From the NCBI RefSeq assembly GCF_021347895.1, contig NC_067118.1, positions 16,833,011-16,897,010 of the forward strand: a DNA stretch of 64,000 nt, read 5' to 3'. How positions within the stretch are numbered: position 1 is the stretch's first letter; each line of letters starts with the position of its first letter. Position numbers and translations under genes: made by a program. A model generated the notes under the pieces. The model did no database searches and was not told the DNA's origin. It saw only the letters and a program-made list of their open reading frames with translations. The stretch is from Acanthochromis polyacanthus. Its lineage: Eukaryota > Chordata > Actinopteri > Pomacentridae. This document shows, piece by piece, positions 10,501 through 19,578 of this stretch.

Positions 10501-13273
10501 GACCCTACAGTAGCTGCCCCTATTAGTAACCATTTCTTGGAAACAATCCTGCAACCAAAACCTTCGTAGCAACTAATATAAATGCTATTTTTAGTCTCAT
10601 TTCTGCCAACTGTTTTTGGGATCTTTTAATTTCCCTTTTGGTTGATGTTATCTGCTTATGTAGCATAAAACCCTGATAATAAGCACTCAAAGTCATGTGG
10701 TCTCTTCTTAGAAGGGAAACTTTTCTTAAGTGCAGAAAGGGCTCTTTAAGCTAAAAGAAAAGGCAGCATTCATTTATAACGGTGACCACACTCTGCTTTG
10801 CTGCAGCCAAGGCTGTAGAGTTTGACTCAAGTCAGACTTAAGTCACAAAAATAGAGAATTAGGATGTAATGTACTTAGGATTATCTAAAGCGTCAGCTTG
10901 ACAGGTTAAAATCTAATTTCAGGAGGAAAAAAAACAACTCACAACAGTGTCAGCAGTTCTTATGTAGCCACACACCATGAAATTAATTAGCCTGTGGCTT
11001 GAGATGGAGCTTTGTAAAAACATTTTTAACTTTGACAATTTGCTTAATGTTTTGTAAATATATTGCTGTTTTAAGATAGATGATAGTTGAGGACAGAGAC
11101 AAGAAACAGCTGGACACACTTTGTGGTGGTTGTTGAAACTTGTATCTTTGTCAAATGTTGTGAGGCTTGATTCAAGCTTTTTTTTTATCTGACTTTACCC
11201 TCATCTTCAGACTTGACCAAGACGGGCTTTAAAACACCTAAAATAGCTTGAGGAGCAGCTCCCCATTAACTTCAGTTCTAAAAAATTACAGGATGTTTAA
11301 GGTCAAGTGAGTACAAAGGGGATTAACTTTAAAATGTTCATTAGAATATGCTGACGCCTTGCCTGACAGGCTAATGAAAGAAATGTATGTGAACTGCTGT
11401 TGGAGGAACACTGAAACTTTCTTGTATGGGGCTGTCTGCTTGAATGCATATTTTCTCTTTTGTGAGGGAGCATTAAAGCCTGAAACAGTGAGAAAGGACA
11501 AAAGGCTGTGATGCTAATATCTTAATGGGCTCTCGCCCAACTGGTTTTTATCACCAGCTGGTTTCCTGCATGGTAATTACAGTCCTCAGTCATCCACCTT
11601 TGTTGTGGGAAAGTCTGTTGATTGATTATTTGGATATGCTTTTCTTTGCTAGTGTATCCATCCGCCTGCCCAGCACCAGTGGCTCCGATGGTTCTCCATT
11701 CAGGTCAGTGTCTGAATGGTTGGAGTCCATCAAGATGAGTCAGTACAGCGAGAACTTCAACTGCGCTGGGATCATCACCATGGACCAGGTCCTGCAGATG
11801 AAGAATGAGTAAGTGGGACATGATGTCAGTTTTGGTGGCACCACATTAAAACAGAATATATTTTATCTGCTTGCATGTTTTTGGCAAAGAAAATAAAAAA
11901 ATGTGGTCTTATGGTCATGAGTTAAAACCAGCATATTACCTCAAACCCATGATGGTCTTCCCTGTAGTGGTTTATATATTTGCTGTCTTAAAAATGTTAC
12001 TTTTTTTTTTTACAGCCAACAGAGTAGTTTGCGCACAATATGATTTCCAACCTCAGTTACAAGTTGAGAAATGTTGAAGATGGAAAATGTAACAGAGGGA
12101 AGGAGGAGTGGGCTCATTTGTAGTAGGCTGGTGGTGGTGGCTTGTGGTCACTGCAATTCTTGTTCTCCTTTCCCTCTCCTTTTCTTTCCCTCCCTGCACC
12201 CACTCCCACTTTTGCTTGAGACCCTGAAACCACCAGTTTCGCTTGCTTAGGGCAAAGGCCTTTTGTGGTTTCTTCAACACTGAAGTAGAAAAGAAGGAGG
12301 AGAGAACAGGCTGTAGAGCAGGAGCAACTTAAGAGATTAAGGAACCTAAATAGATGGATGTATAACTCTGTACTTTTGGAAAGATTGAAGAGGTGCACTC
12401 AGGACATACTTTTGAACTTCAGTTAGTTTAAGGCAATTAGATCTTCCCAGATATATTGCACTAAGAGGGCAATTTAATGAAACAAAGTCAGCCTTTTGGG
12501 AAAACTGCTTTAGTGAAGCAACATAATATAAGGTTACTTTGGGACGGTAACGAGGGCCAGAACATTTTCTAACCACACAACCTGCAAAAAGGACCCTTTC
12601 CCCTTCCCATGGTATGTCAGTTAGTCTGGCTTTAGGAAGATGGGCAGACTATAAAGTACACACAAACCATTTGAAGTATTTGTCATACAGTATGGTGTGA
12701 TTTCATGGCCCCATGTTTCCATCTCAGGGCATCTGGTAGCACTCTTGGAAAACTAGGAGTTATTTACGACCCGCCCTCTGCTTGCCAGACATGTGATTCA
12801 TGGTCAACAGGGAGAATCCTCGTTAAGTAATTAAGGCTGTAATTAAGGCTTTTACTTTGGACTGGTGTGTTTCAGGTTTGCATCATGTGCTTGTGAAGAG
12901 CAAACCCCCTGTATTATCCTTTAATTTCGAAGATAAATCGAACCTTGGCAAATTACGGATTTGGAACGCACTCCGCCTAGTTGGCTCGGCGATCAAGTCA
13001 GACATGAACAGATTCAGCTCCGGGCTGGCATTTCATCACACTGAATGAGTCAGTGATTACTTCAAAGCTTCACAGGCAGGAAGGATGTGCATGAAAGGTG
13101 TTGGAATAAGGCCAAAGTGCAAATCCACGTGCAGCTCCTCTTACTGTCATGTCTCTTTTTACAGGGATATTAAGAACATCGGGGTGAGGCTGCCTGGCCA
13201 TTTGAAAAGAATCGCCTACAGCATCTTGGGCTTAAAGGACCAGACCAGCACCTTGAGTGTGTTTGCAGTGTGA
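4393..13273 (+). CDS. epha2: EPHA2-type ephrin receptor tyrosine kinase, 3' part (14 exons, 5' exons outside window)
   Basis: A single-pass receptor tyrosine kinase that binds membrane-anchored ephrins and signals at cell contacts. Fourteen exons encode 721 residues here: cysteine-rich segment (about 1-52), two fibronectin III domains (53-273), transmembrane helix (about 280-303), juxtamembrane tyrosines, kinase (about 360-630) and SAM (about 650-715). Visible motifs are the Gly loop [26 protein letters not shown] and DFGLSR, so the kinase looks catalytically intact. The juxtamembrane block [17 protein letters not shown] and the activation-loop stretch [13 protein letters not shown] match EPHA2 better than other Eph receptors. 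Exon lengths 156, 186, 62, 210, 150, 194 and 156 bp are those I remember for Eph genes, and every junction keeps phase. The ligand-binding exons must lie upstream. The C terminus ends SVFAV. Teleosts may carry epha2a and epha2b; I cannot tell which this is. Neighbours fam131c and clcnk support the assignment. Confidence 0.95.
4871..5230 (+). CDS. epha2: epha2 exon: first fibronectin III domain
   Basis: 360 bp, acceptor CACCAG, donor CACAG|GTGAGC, phase 1 in and out. It encodes [15 protein letters not shown] and onward, with [15 protein letters not shown] and the conserved YSVECQRC stretch of Eph FN3-1. It is slightly longer than the 336 bp I remember for mammalian EPHA2; the extra length lies near the 3' end ([17 protein letters not shown]). 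Confidence 0.92.
5411..5541 (+). CDS. epha2: epha2 exon: second fibronectin III domain, part 1
   Basis: 131 bp, acceptor TCCTCAG, donor AAGAAG|GTGTGC. It reads [20 protein letters not shown] then SWDV and ends YELTYRKK in phase 0. The EPP start and the W and YELTYRKK core are typical of Eph FN3-2. Confidence 0.9.
5674..6307. mobile_element. MITE-like element in an epha2 intron
   Basis: The segment starts TTAAAGGTCCCATAT and ends AAAATGGGACCTGTAA, which form imperfect terminal inverted repeats (GGTCCCAT / ATGGGACC). It is about 630 bp with no coding capacity. I recall similar short elements in many fish introns. The superfamily is not assigned. Confidence 0.6.
6482..6653 (+). CDS. epha2: epha2 exon: second fibronectin III domain, part 2
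   Basis: 172 bp, acceptor TCCCAG, donor GACG|GTACAG, phase 0 to 1. It contains [20 protein letters not shown] and onward, the conserved FN3-2 end of Eph receptors (Thr-x-Tyr-x-Phe-Arg-Val-x-Ala). Confidence 0.92.
6842..6941 (+). CDS. epha2: epha2 exon: transmembrane helix
   Basis: 100 bp, acceptor TTTCCAG, donor AACG|GTCAGT, phase 1 to 2. A short extracellular stalk (HLTHNNT) is followed by a hydrophobic run of about 24 residues and a basic RKR stop-transfer signal. Confidence 0.9.
6942..7640. other. epha2 intron between the membrane and juxtamembrane exons
   Basis: No exon or transposon recognised. It is non-repetitive, with GATAAG and TTATCAAAG motifs near 7270 and 7430 that could be regulatory. 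Confidence 0.4.
7641..7696 (+). CDS. epha2: epha2 exon: juxtamembrane, part 1
   Basis: 56 bp, acceptor TTCAG, donor CCAG|GTAGAA, phase 2 to 1. It encodes [18 protein letters not shown]. The position after the membrane helix and the terminal TYFSSP fit the short Eph juxtamembrane exon. Confidence 0.85.
7782..7907 (+). CDS. epha2: epha2 exon: juxtamembrane tyrosines and start of kinase
   Basis: 126 bp, acceptor TTGACAG, donor GCTG|GTGAGT. It carries two conserved juxtamembrane tyrosines ([11 protein letters not shown]), whose phosphorylation relieves autoinhibition in Eph kinases, and ends in the Gly loop (QKVIGAG). This is the most EPHA2-diagnostic exon. Confidence 0.95.
7908..8576. other. 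epha2 intron, nothing recognised
   Basis: Unique-looking DNA. The open frames are short and not supported. Confidence 0.5.
8577..8762 (+). CDS. epha2: epha2 exon: kinase N-lobe (Gly loop, catalytic Lys)
   Basis: 186 bp, the canonical Eph length, when the donor AAAT|GTAAGG is used. It encodes [17 protein letters not shown] and [15 protein letters not shown] second in-frame donor, ACT|GTGAGT, lies 12 bp downstream at 8775 and would add four codons. The upstream donor gives the family-like joint [16 protein letters not shown]. Confidence 0.93.
8874..8935 (+). CDS. epha2: epha2 exon: kinase hinge
   Basis: 62 bp, the usual length of this Eph exon. Acceptor TGTGCAG, donor CAGG|GTGAGT, phase 1 to 0. 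It reads [20 protein letters not shown], covering strand beta5 and the hinge. Confidence 0.94.
8936..9519. other. epha2 intron, nothing recognised
   Basis: AT-rich intron without a recognisable repeat or exon. Confidence 0.5.
9520..9729 (+). CDS. epha2: epha2 exon: kinase catalytic and activation loops
   Basis: 210 bp, acceptor CATCAG, donor AAGT|GTGAGT, phase 0 throughout. It contains the catalytic loop [14 protein letters not shown] and the activation-loop tyrosine in EGTYTTS. All catalytic residues are present. Confidence 0.96.
9863..10012 (+). CDS. epha2: epha2 exon: kinase C-lobe (APE motif)
   Basis: 150 bp, acceptor GAACAG, donor CGAG|GTAAGT. It encodes [19 protein letters not shown] then [14 protein letters not shown], including the APE motif and the SDVWSFG helix. 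Confidence 0.96.
10251..10444 (+). CDS. epha2: epha2 exon: kinase end and linker to SAM
   Basis: 194 bp, as in other Eph genes. Acceptor CTTGCAG, donor CACG|GTAAGA, phase 0 to 2. It reads [20 protein letters not shown] and ends [10 protein letters not shown]. Confidence 0.95.
10445..11652. other. epha2 intron before the SAM exon, nothing recognised
   Basis: AT-rich DNA with no repeat family or exon that I can support. Confidence 0.5.
11653..11808 (+). CDS. epha2: epha2 exon: SAM domain, part 1
   Basis: 156 bp, acceptor TTGCTAG, donor ATGA|GTAAGT, phase 2 to 2. It contains [17 protein letters not shown] and [10 protein letters not shown], the first SAM helices. Confidence 0.94.
11809..13164. 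other. epha2 intron between the two SAM exons
   Basis: No exon. Positions about 12720-13050 are less AT-rich and carry repeated TAATTA-type sites (near 12830-12850), a candidate conserved noncoding block. Confidence 0.4.
13165..13273 (+). CDS. epha2: epha2 last coding exon: SAM end and C terminus
   Basis: 109 bp from a TTTACAG acceptor to a TGA stop. It reads [19 protein letters not shown] then [16 protein letters not shown]. The hydrophobic end differs from the human VGIPI terminus, so PDZ binding cannot be assumed. Confidence 0.94.
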
Positions 13274-15115
13274 TCCTTGCAGCGGAGGGAATTAAATTGA
13301 GACACTGCAGCAGGGCAGCCCTTTGAACTCTAAGCTGAGCTGGAGCAATACTGCAGGGGCGGCATTGGATCAGCAGAACCAAGAGAACTGTGCCATCCTT
13401 TTGGGCCGACTGAATCAGACTGACTTACTGTACATTTTTGATTTCTTCACATTATCCATAGGGAATGGAGCAAATACAACACAATAGATGTATCAAGTAG
13501 ACTCATTATATTTAAATATGTATTTTTATTACCCATGTCTTCTGTACAGATACAGTTAATTGCTCATGCAATTTATTTTCTATCTTCCATTCCTGCTTCA
13601 TAAAAATCAACAATCAATCCACCTCTGGGAATGGCTTCAGCTTTAGAAAACTGCACGCTGAGCTTCTTGCATCCAAGAGCAAACAAATAAGGGAAGCACG
13701 AGTGTGACAATATGGGAACAGTGAAGTCCAGCTTTGGCTCAGTTTGTGGTTGGCGCTGATGTCACAGAATCTCTCTTTATTGGCACTTTGCTCCATTTCC
13801 TCTTAGAACAATGAGGATGGAGCATCGGGAGGGCTGAGATGAGCTTGAGCTGGCCCAAAGTTAAAGAGACGGTGCTGCTTGCGTGTATAAACACAGACGG
13901 ACCTGGTGTTGTTAGCGGCCTCCTGCTGGCTCTGTGCAGAAATTAAGCTATAATTTTAGAAGTGATGTTTATTTGAAAAAGAGAGAACATAAAGTATATG
14001 AGGTACTCTTTGTGTACAGATTCACTTTGTTTTCTTGTTTGTGGGCAAACCAAAAAATGTTGAGAATGAGAACTTATAATGTAGCACTTGGATCAAGAAT
14101 CGAGTGATCTTGATTAGTCTTGGAAATAAAAAAGGGCAATTATATTCGCGATTGTGAACTAAAAGAAACTGTGTCAAAGTGGGAAGTTGTTTCAAGTTTC
14201 AATTAGAGTGCAGTACAGCTGTTAGTAGCGTGCCGGCAATGAAGAGGGAAGAGAAAATGCACATACCTGGAAAAAAAAAGATGCAATGATAAGTTGTGGT
14301 TAATGATTTCATACTTAATAATAGTTTGGTTTGCAATTTCAATGCCTCATTTAGTTTTTGTAAAAGCTTTACAAATATTCAGTTTCCTGTTGGTTTGAGT
14401 AACATGCTGATGGGGTGAAGCCAAGTGCTCTCACTAAGTGCTTGACTTATTCCAGACATTTAAAAACATTTTTAAGTGCCTCTTTGTGCTAGAATAGCAA
14501 GAGTTTGCTTCTGTCTGTTTAGATGCAGCAGCTCTCCAATGGTGAGTAGTGTAAAATGGACTGTGTCCCCCAGTGCTCTTAATTGATGACTGCAAATCAT
14601 TGTGTTACTGATATACACCTTCTTTTACTTGAATTTTGACTGTATTTTCAAATGTAACTTTGATTCTGTTGTAGCAGGTAAACCGATGTTTGGAAAAGGG
14701 ATTTTTTTTTGTTATTGCTCTGATTTACTGGTTGCAGTTACATTTTGTACATTTGTATGATTTCACTATTTACCATATTGCTAAACTGATTATTTTTCTA
14801 GGTTCCCAACACTTTCCAAGCTCCTACTTTTTTGCTGCCTTTCCAAACATTTTGTTCCTTCATCAAAGAGCAAACTCCTTCCATTGCAATTCCTTCCTTT
14901 TTGCCTGTTGTTTATACTGTATTTAATAGTCTATTTATTTTAACTTTTATTTATTTATCCTGAGAAACACTTAGCTGGGTTTGTAATTAGAGGTTGCTCT
15001 CTCTCATTTCTAATAAAATAAAAAAGCTTGAATGTCTTTTTACTCTTGAATTATTAACACCTGATATTGCCTTCATCACATTTGTGGAGCAATAAAGTCT
15101 TAAACTGAGTTTGTC
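13274..15115 (+). other. epha2: epha2 3' UTR with several poly(A) signals
   Basis: AT-rich DNA with no coding exon follows the epha2 stop. AATAAA hexamers lie at 14125, 15012, 15017 and 15091. The last is followed by a GT-rich stretch, so the longest transcript probably ends near 15110. The extent is inferred. Confidence 0.6.
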
Positions 15116-15985
15116 AAAGACTGTTGTATGAGTGATGCAAAACAAGTCAAATCACTGTTAATTATATAGTACATTAAAACAACAGCCATTGAGTCGAAGT
15201 GCTCTCTACTGGTCAAATTAGGTTGGCATTGTGAATTGACCTAATAAGATTCAATAGTAAGGTTAAGGACACTTCAGCACTATTTGTTATTTGTCAGAAA
15301 TTTACCACAGTAATTGAAATATTACAGGTAAAATTCTACAATAATATATGAAATCCAAAACTGAATATATACAGCTGACTAACCTAAATGTTAACACTAA
15401 CAACCTACCAATATGATAGACAGAAAAAAGCAATTATTCCAAATGTTCTCTATGAGTGGTTTTAAAGAGAGTAGAGAAGAAGATGCCTGCAGCAAAACCA
15501 GACTCAGGGACGGCGAACATTTGCCTCGACCAGCTATAGTGAGGCTATAGGAGGGAGAGAAAAGGAAAACGGCGCCAAACAAGCAAACATAAACACTGAA
15601 CAGTTTGGTGGAACCAGCAGCACCAGAAATACCTGCAGAGAGGTACAAACAGAGAGGAACAGAAAACAAACTGTAGCCAAGAGAAGACACAAAGTTAATA
15701 ACATCCATCAGTGCACAGAAATACAATAAGGAACTGACAAAAATCACAGGAAACACAAGTATGAGCACATGTGAAAAACAAACCATATGAACTGGATAGC
15801 CACTGTAAAGCATATTGGCTCATTAAAAATCAGGTTGAATTATAAAGCAAAAGAGTAGAAGAGAAAACTAAATGAAATAAAGCAGACTATCAATCCAGAG
15901 GAAGCCTTATTACTTAAGTGAAACCACAGTGTTTCTTCCCCCAGCTGCATATCTTTGCGATGCTGCTGGTTGATTTTAGTTCCAG
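15116..15985. other. Intergenic DNA downstream of epha2, nothing recognised
   Basis: A 138-codon minus-strand open frame at 15397-15813 is serine- and leucine-rich, resembles no family I know and has no splice context. I treat it as chance. Confidence 0.5.
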
Positions 15986-16093
15986 AGTTAGAGTCTATCC
16001 CAGCTGACTGAGGGTGAAGGCAGGAGACACTCTGGACAGGTCTGATAGACAAAAGCATTTGATACCATTGATCATCAAATCTTAATTTAAAAA

Positions 16094-16393
16094 ATGGAGA
16101 GCTACGGCATCAGAGGAATATTCAAACAATGGTTACAAAGTTATTTGAGTGAGAGACTCCAATATGTACATATGGACCAAAATAAATCAGGGTATAGGAA
16201 TGTAACATGCGGGGTTCCACAAAGATCAATACTGGGTCCCACTTTATTCATAATGTATATTAATGACATGGTTAAAATATCCAAATTGTTTAAATTTGTA
16301 CTTTTGCAGATGATACAAATATATATGTTCAGGCATGATATGAAACAACTTTTGGTGCAAATAACGGCTGAAATAGTTAAACTAAAAAAGTAG
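16094..16393 (+). pseudogene. LINE reverse transcriptase fragment (frameshifted)
   Basis: The longest open piece of the LINE, 99 codons, starts MESYGIRGIFKQW and contains GVPQRSILGPTLFIMYIND. The next conserved block, FADDTNI, is readable only in another frame. Non-functional. Confidence 0.8.
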
Positions 16394-17139
16394 TTTAATG
16401 CCAATAAATTATCCTTGAATTTAAAAAGACAAAACTTATGTCATTTGGTCAAAAAAGACGTGACATACCTGTAATTATCATTGACAACATAACTATTGAG
16501 AGAGTGAAACAAAATGTATTTTAGGTGTTGTAATTGATGAAAAGATATCATGGAAACGCATATTAGTTATTTGCAAACAAAAGTTGCCAAATGTGTTGGC
16601 TTTATGAGGAGAGCTAGTTTATGCTCTTAATCATAATGCACTACTCATTTTATATAATTAATTTGTAATGTCATATCTAAATTACTGTGTTGAAGTCTGG
16701 GTAATTGTTATAAACCAGTTTACGTCCTCTAATTGCATTACAAAGAGGGCAATAAGAGTTGTGCATGGTGTACAGTATTATGACCACACTAATCCTCTTT
16801 TCTAAAATCGTCTGATCTGAAACTATATGATTTGGTCGATTTTAAAACAGCACAAATAATGTTTAAGGCATGTAGAAACTCTCTTCCTGCAATATACAAA
16901 GTCTTTTTCATGATAGAAATATCCATCATTCTTATTATTTGAGAGGAACTAATATGCTTATCAACCAAAAGTGAGAAGTACTTTAAAATCAGTGTGTATT
17001 TCTGTTCATGGAGTTCAATTATGGAATAAACTTACAGAAGATGATAGAGCTTGCAAAAATATTATCAGTTTAAAAAGCATTTAAAAGGAATGTTATGTTG
17101 AAATATTTGCAACAGAGACTGATGCTTCGGCTGTGTGGA

Positions 17140-17240
17140 TGTGTGCGGGCACTGGAAAAGTGCTTACACACACGATGATGATGATGAGGATGATGATGTG
17201 ATGATGATGTTGATGATGAGTTGGGTGGGGGTTGAGTTTA
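17140..17240. repeat. (GAT)n-rich simple repeat
   Basis: Imperfect GATGATGAT tract inside the LINE 3' region. Confidence 0.8.
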
Positions 17241-17717
17241 GAGTCAGAGAAGGTGGGCCTGTCTGTCTTTGTATGTCTGTCTCTGTAGTTTGTTTTTTCT
17301 TGTATTGTTGTATTGTAATGTTTTTGTGATGGTGAGTGGGGGGTTGGAAATGTAAAAGCTTTTTGCTTCATCCATCCCCTTTTCAAACCAAGATATATTG
17401 TTATGTCTGTTGTTAAAAGAGCTGTGTGAGAGTTTGAAATAAATTTGCTGAACTGAACTGAACAGGTCACCAGTCTACCACAGAGCTACACATAGAGACA
17501 GTCAATCACACTCACATTCACACCTACAGGCAATTCAGAATCACCATTTAACCTCAGCATGTTTTTGGACTGTGGGAGGAAGCCAGGGTACCTGGAGAAA
17601 ATCCATGCTTGCACAGGGAGAACATGCAAACTCCATGTAGAAAGATCCCAGTAAGTCCGGGACACAAACCTGGGATCTTCTTGCTGCAAGGCAACAGTTC
17701 TAACCACCAACCACTGT

Positions 17718-18516
17718 TCATTACATCTAATGTCCCAGTTTCCTGAATGTCCTGATAATGTTTTTTTTAGATATACAATTCTAATCAAATAAAACAAATA
17801 ACCACAAGATTAAAAAGTAAACTTGAAAATCTCAGATTTAGCCCTGATGTTTGTATTTCTTAAAAACAGATCAAGGTCTGAGGTCTGCTATTTGATTACT
17901 CTTGCTTCGGGAAATCGCTGGCTGTGTGACGCCAAAACTTTCTCCTCCATGAACTCTTTGGCTGCGTTGGAGGGCAGTAAGTCTGCCTTCTCAATTAAAA
18001 AAGTAGAACAGCACATAACAGTGAACAAGAAAGAATAAAATGACACTTCATAGAAGGAAAAATGGATGTCACTAATATCTTTAAGAACAATTCCAATCTT
18101 TAAATGTGTCCCAGTCAGTCATGACAGTGTGACAGTGAAGCAACATGCACAAAATAATAATAAAAAAATTAAACAGCTAATATAATTCAGCCATCATTCA
18201 TCATTTTCTTATCTAGATTATGTTAAAATGTTTTAACATAAGAAAGACAAATACCTATTGGTGGTAACAATAAAAACATTATAAATTCTCTAGGTTTATG
18301 TGGCTTAAGTTTAATGGCTGAGATGTAGGAAAGCAGTTAAATCAGAAACACAAGTCAGATAATTGTCAGGCAATCAAACACACAATAAAGACGTGAGCAG
18401 GTAACTCATTCAACTAATTTTAAAGGCAAATTATGGAAAAGCCCTTCTCTGGTCACTTCTTGACTGACCACAGGTGTTCCTCAGAGATCAGTGTTAGGAC
18501 AACTTTTGTACATCAC
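17718..18516. other. Intergenic DNA, nothing recognised
   Basis: AT-rich, no coding or repeat signature that I can name. Confidence 0.4.
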
Positions 18517-18527
18517 ATATTTCCTCC

Positions 18528-19120
18528 AGCTGCACAGCGGCTTTGTGGTTAGCACTTTGCCTTGCAACTAGAAGATTCCCGATTTGCATCCCAGCCTTCT
18601 TGGGATCTTTCTGCATGGAGTTTGCACAACATTTTTATCTTACAAAAACATGTCTGAAATGCAATCCACAGGCTGCAGAAGGTTGGATAAGAGTTTCCTC
18701 CTTAGGGCCATGCTGGAAGCTACTGGAAACACAAAAATCCACATTTGATTAAAAAGGAGGAAGCGAAAGGAAGATAGACCTGTCGAGTTGGTTTTGGATA
18801 GGTTTTTAAGCACCATTGCATTGCAGCTAGAAGATCCCTGGTTTGCATTCCAGCCTGGGTCTGGGATCTTTCTGCGTGGAGTTTGCATGTTCCTCCCTGT
18901 GCGAAAATATAGAAAAACATGCTGAGGTTTAATTGATAACTCTAAATTGTACTTTTGGTGTGAATGTGAGTGTGATTGTTTGTCTCCATATGTAGCCCTG
19001 TGATTGAATGATGACCTGTCCAGGGTGTCCCCTGCCTTCACTCTAAGTCAGCTGGATAGACTCCAGCCCCCCTGTGACATTAATGAGGATTAGGCTGTAT
19101 AGATAATGGATGAATGGATT
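18528..19120 (+). mobile_element. SINE-like insertion with duplicated head, flanked by an 11-bp target-site duplication
   Basis: Flanked by ATATTTCCTCC at 18517-18527 and 19121-19131. The tRNA-like head and the phrase GGGATCTTTCTGC.TGGAG occur twice, near 18531-18613 and 18797-18890, with unrelated DNA between. The body then continues to a short GGATGAATGG tail. Either two heads were joined before insertion or the copy was rearranged later. Confidence 0.8.
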
Positions 19121-19131
19121 ATATTTCCTCC

Positions 19132-19576
19132 CCACCCATGGAGGACATTTTCAATTGCTACCACCTAACAGTGACAGCAGAATCTACATCACCACAAAAC
19201 TAAACAGCTCTTCTTCCCCTCAGCAGCTGTCACCAACATCTGGATGTCAAACAAACTTCTGCAATGCACCAAAATTACAATAGGCACAAAGTCCCATACT
19301 TCCCAAAACAACCCCTTCACTGGTCTCAATCCGATGGACTGGTCCCACGTCCACATCTCCGCCCAGATAACATGGTCATAATCTACTGCCTGTTTTATCC
19401 CTTTTGCATATATTATCTGAAGTGTTTTTTGTGAGCTTTTTTTCTTTTGGCATTAGCTGGCACTAGATCAGGAGTAATAATACGGTGAGGAACAAGAAGG
19501 CAGCAAAGGGCCCTGGGCTTGGAATCAACGCCCAGGATGTTAGAGTCAGCAATCCATTTCGTTCAACCATGTGAGC
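19132..19576. other. Intergenic DNA, nothing recognised
   Basis: No gene or repeat family identified. Confidence 0.4.
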
Positions 19577-19578
19577 TA

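Larger units (their letters stand above)
16043..17461 (+). mobile_element. Degenerate non-LTR retrotransposon (LINE) 3' fragment with reverse transcriptase remnant
   Basis: Plus-strand translation gives reverse-transcriptase motifs: KAFDTIDHQ-like near 16050, YGIRGIFKQWLQSYLSERLQ, CGVPQRSILGP (normally GVPQGSILGP) and LFIMYINDM. A one-base loss just before the catalytic FADD box near 16300 shifts the frame, and stops follow, so the copy is dead. It runs to GAACTGAACTGAAC at 17461. Only the 3' half of the ORF remains, typical of 5'-truncated LINE insertion. The clade is not assigned. Confidence 0.8.
15986..17717 (-). mobile_element. tRNA-derived SINE-like copy, split by a LINE insertion
   Basis: The reverse strand of 17469-17717 reads as a SINE head and body (head, CTTTCTACATGGAGTTTGCA, then the GTGAATGTGAGTGTGATTG stretch). 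The rest of the body continues at 15986-16042 (GACTCTAACTCTGG side). The two halves join exactly across the LINE at 16043-17461, and the heptamer ACAGGTC occurs on both sides. The (ATGG)n tail is missing. Confidence 0.75.

Noticed and set aside
12857..13048. 63-codon open frame in the last epha2 intron as an exon
   Set aside because: No matching acceptor-donor phase, and the two SAM exons already join in frame across it.
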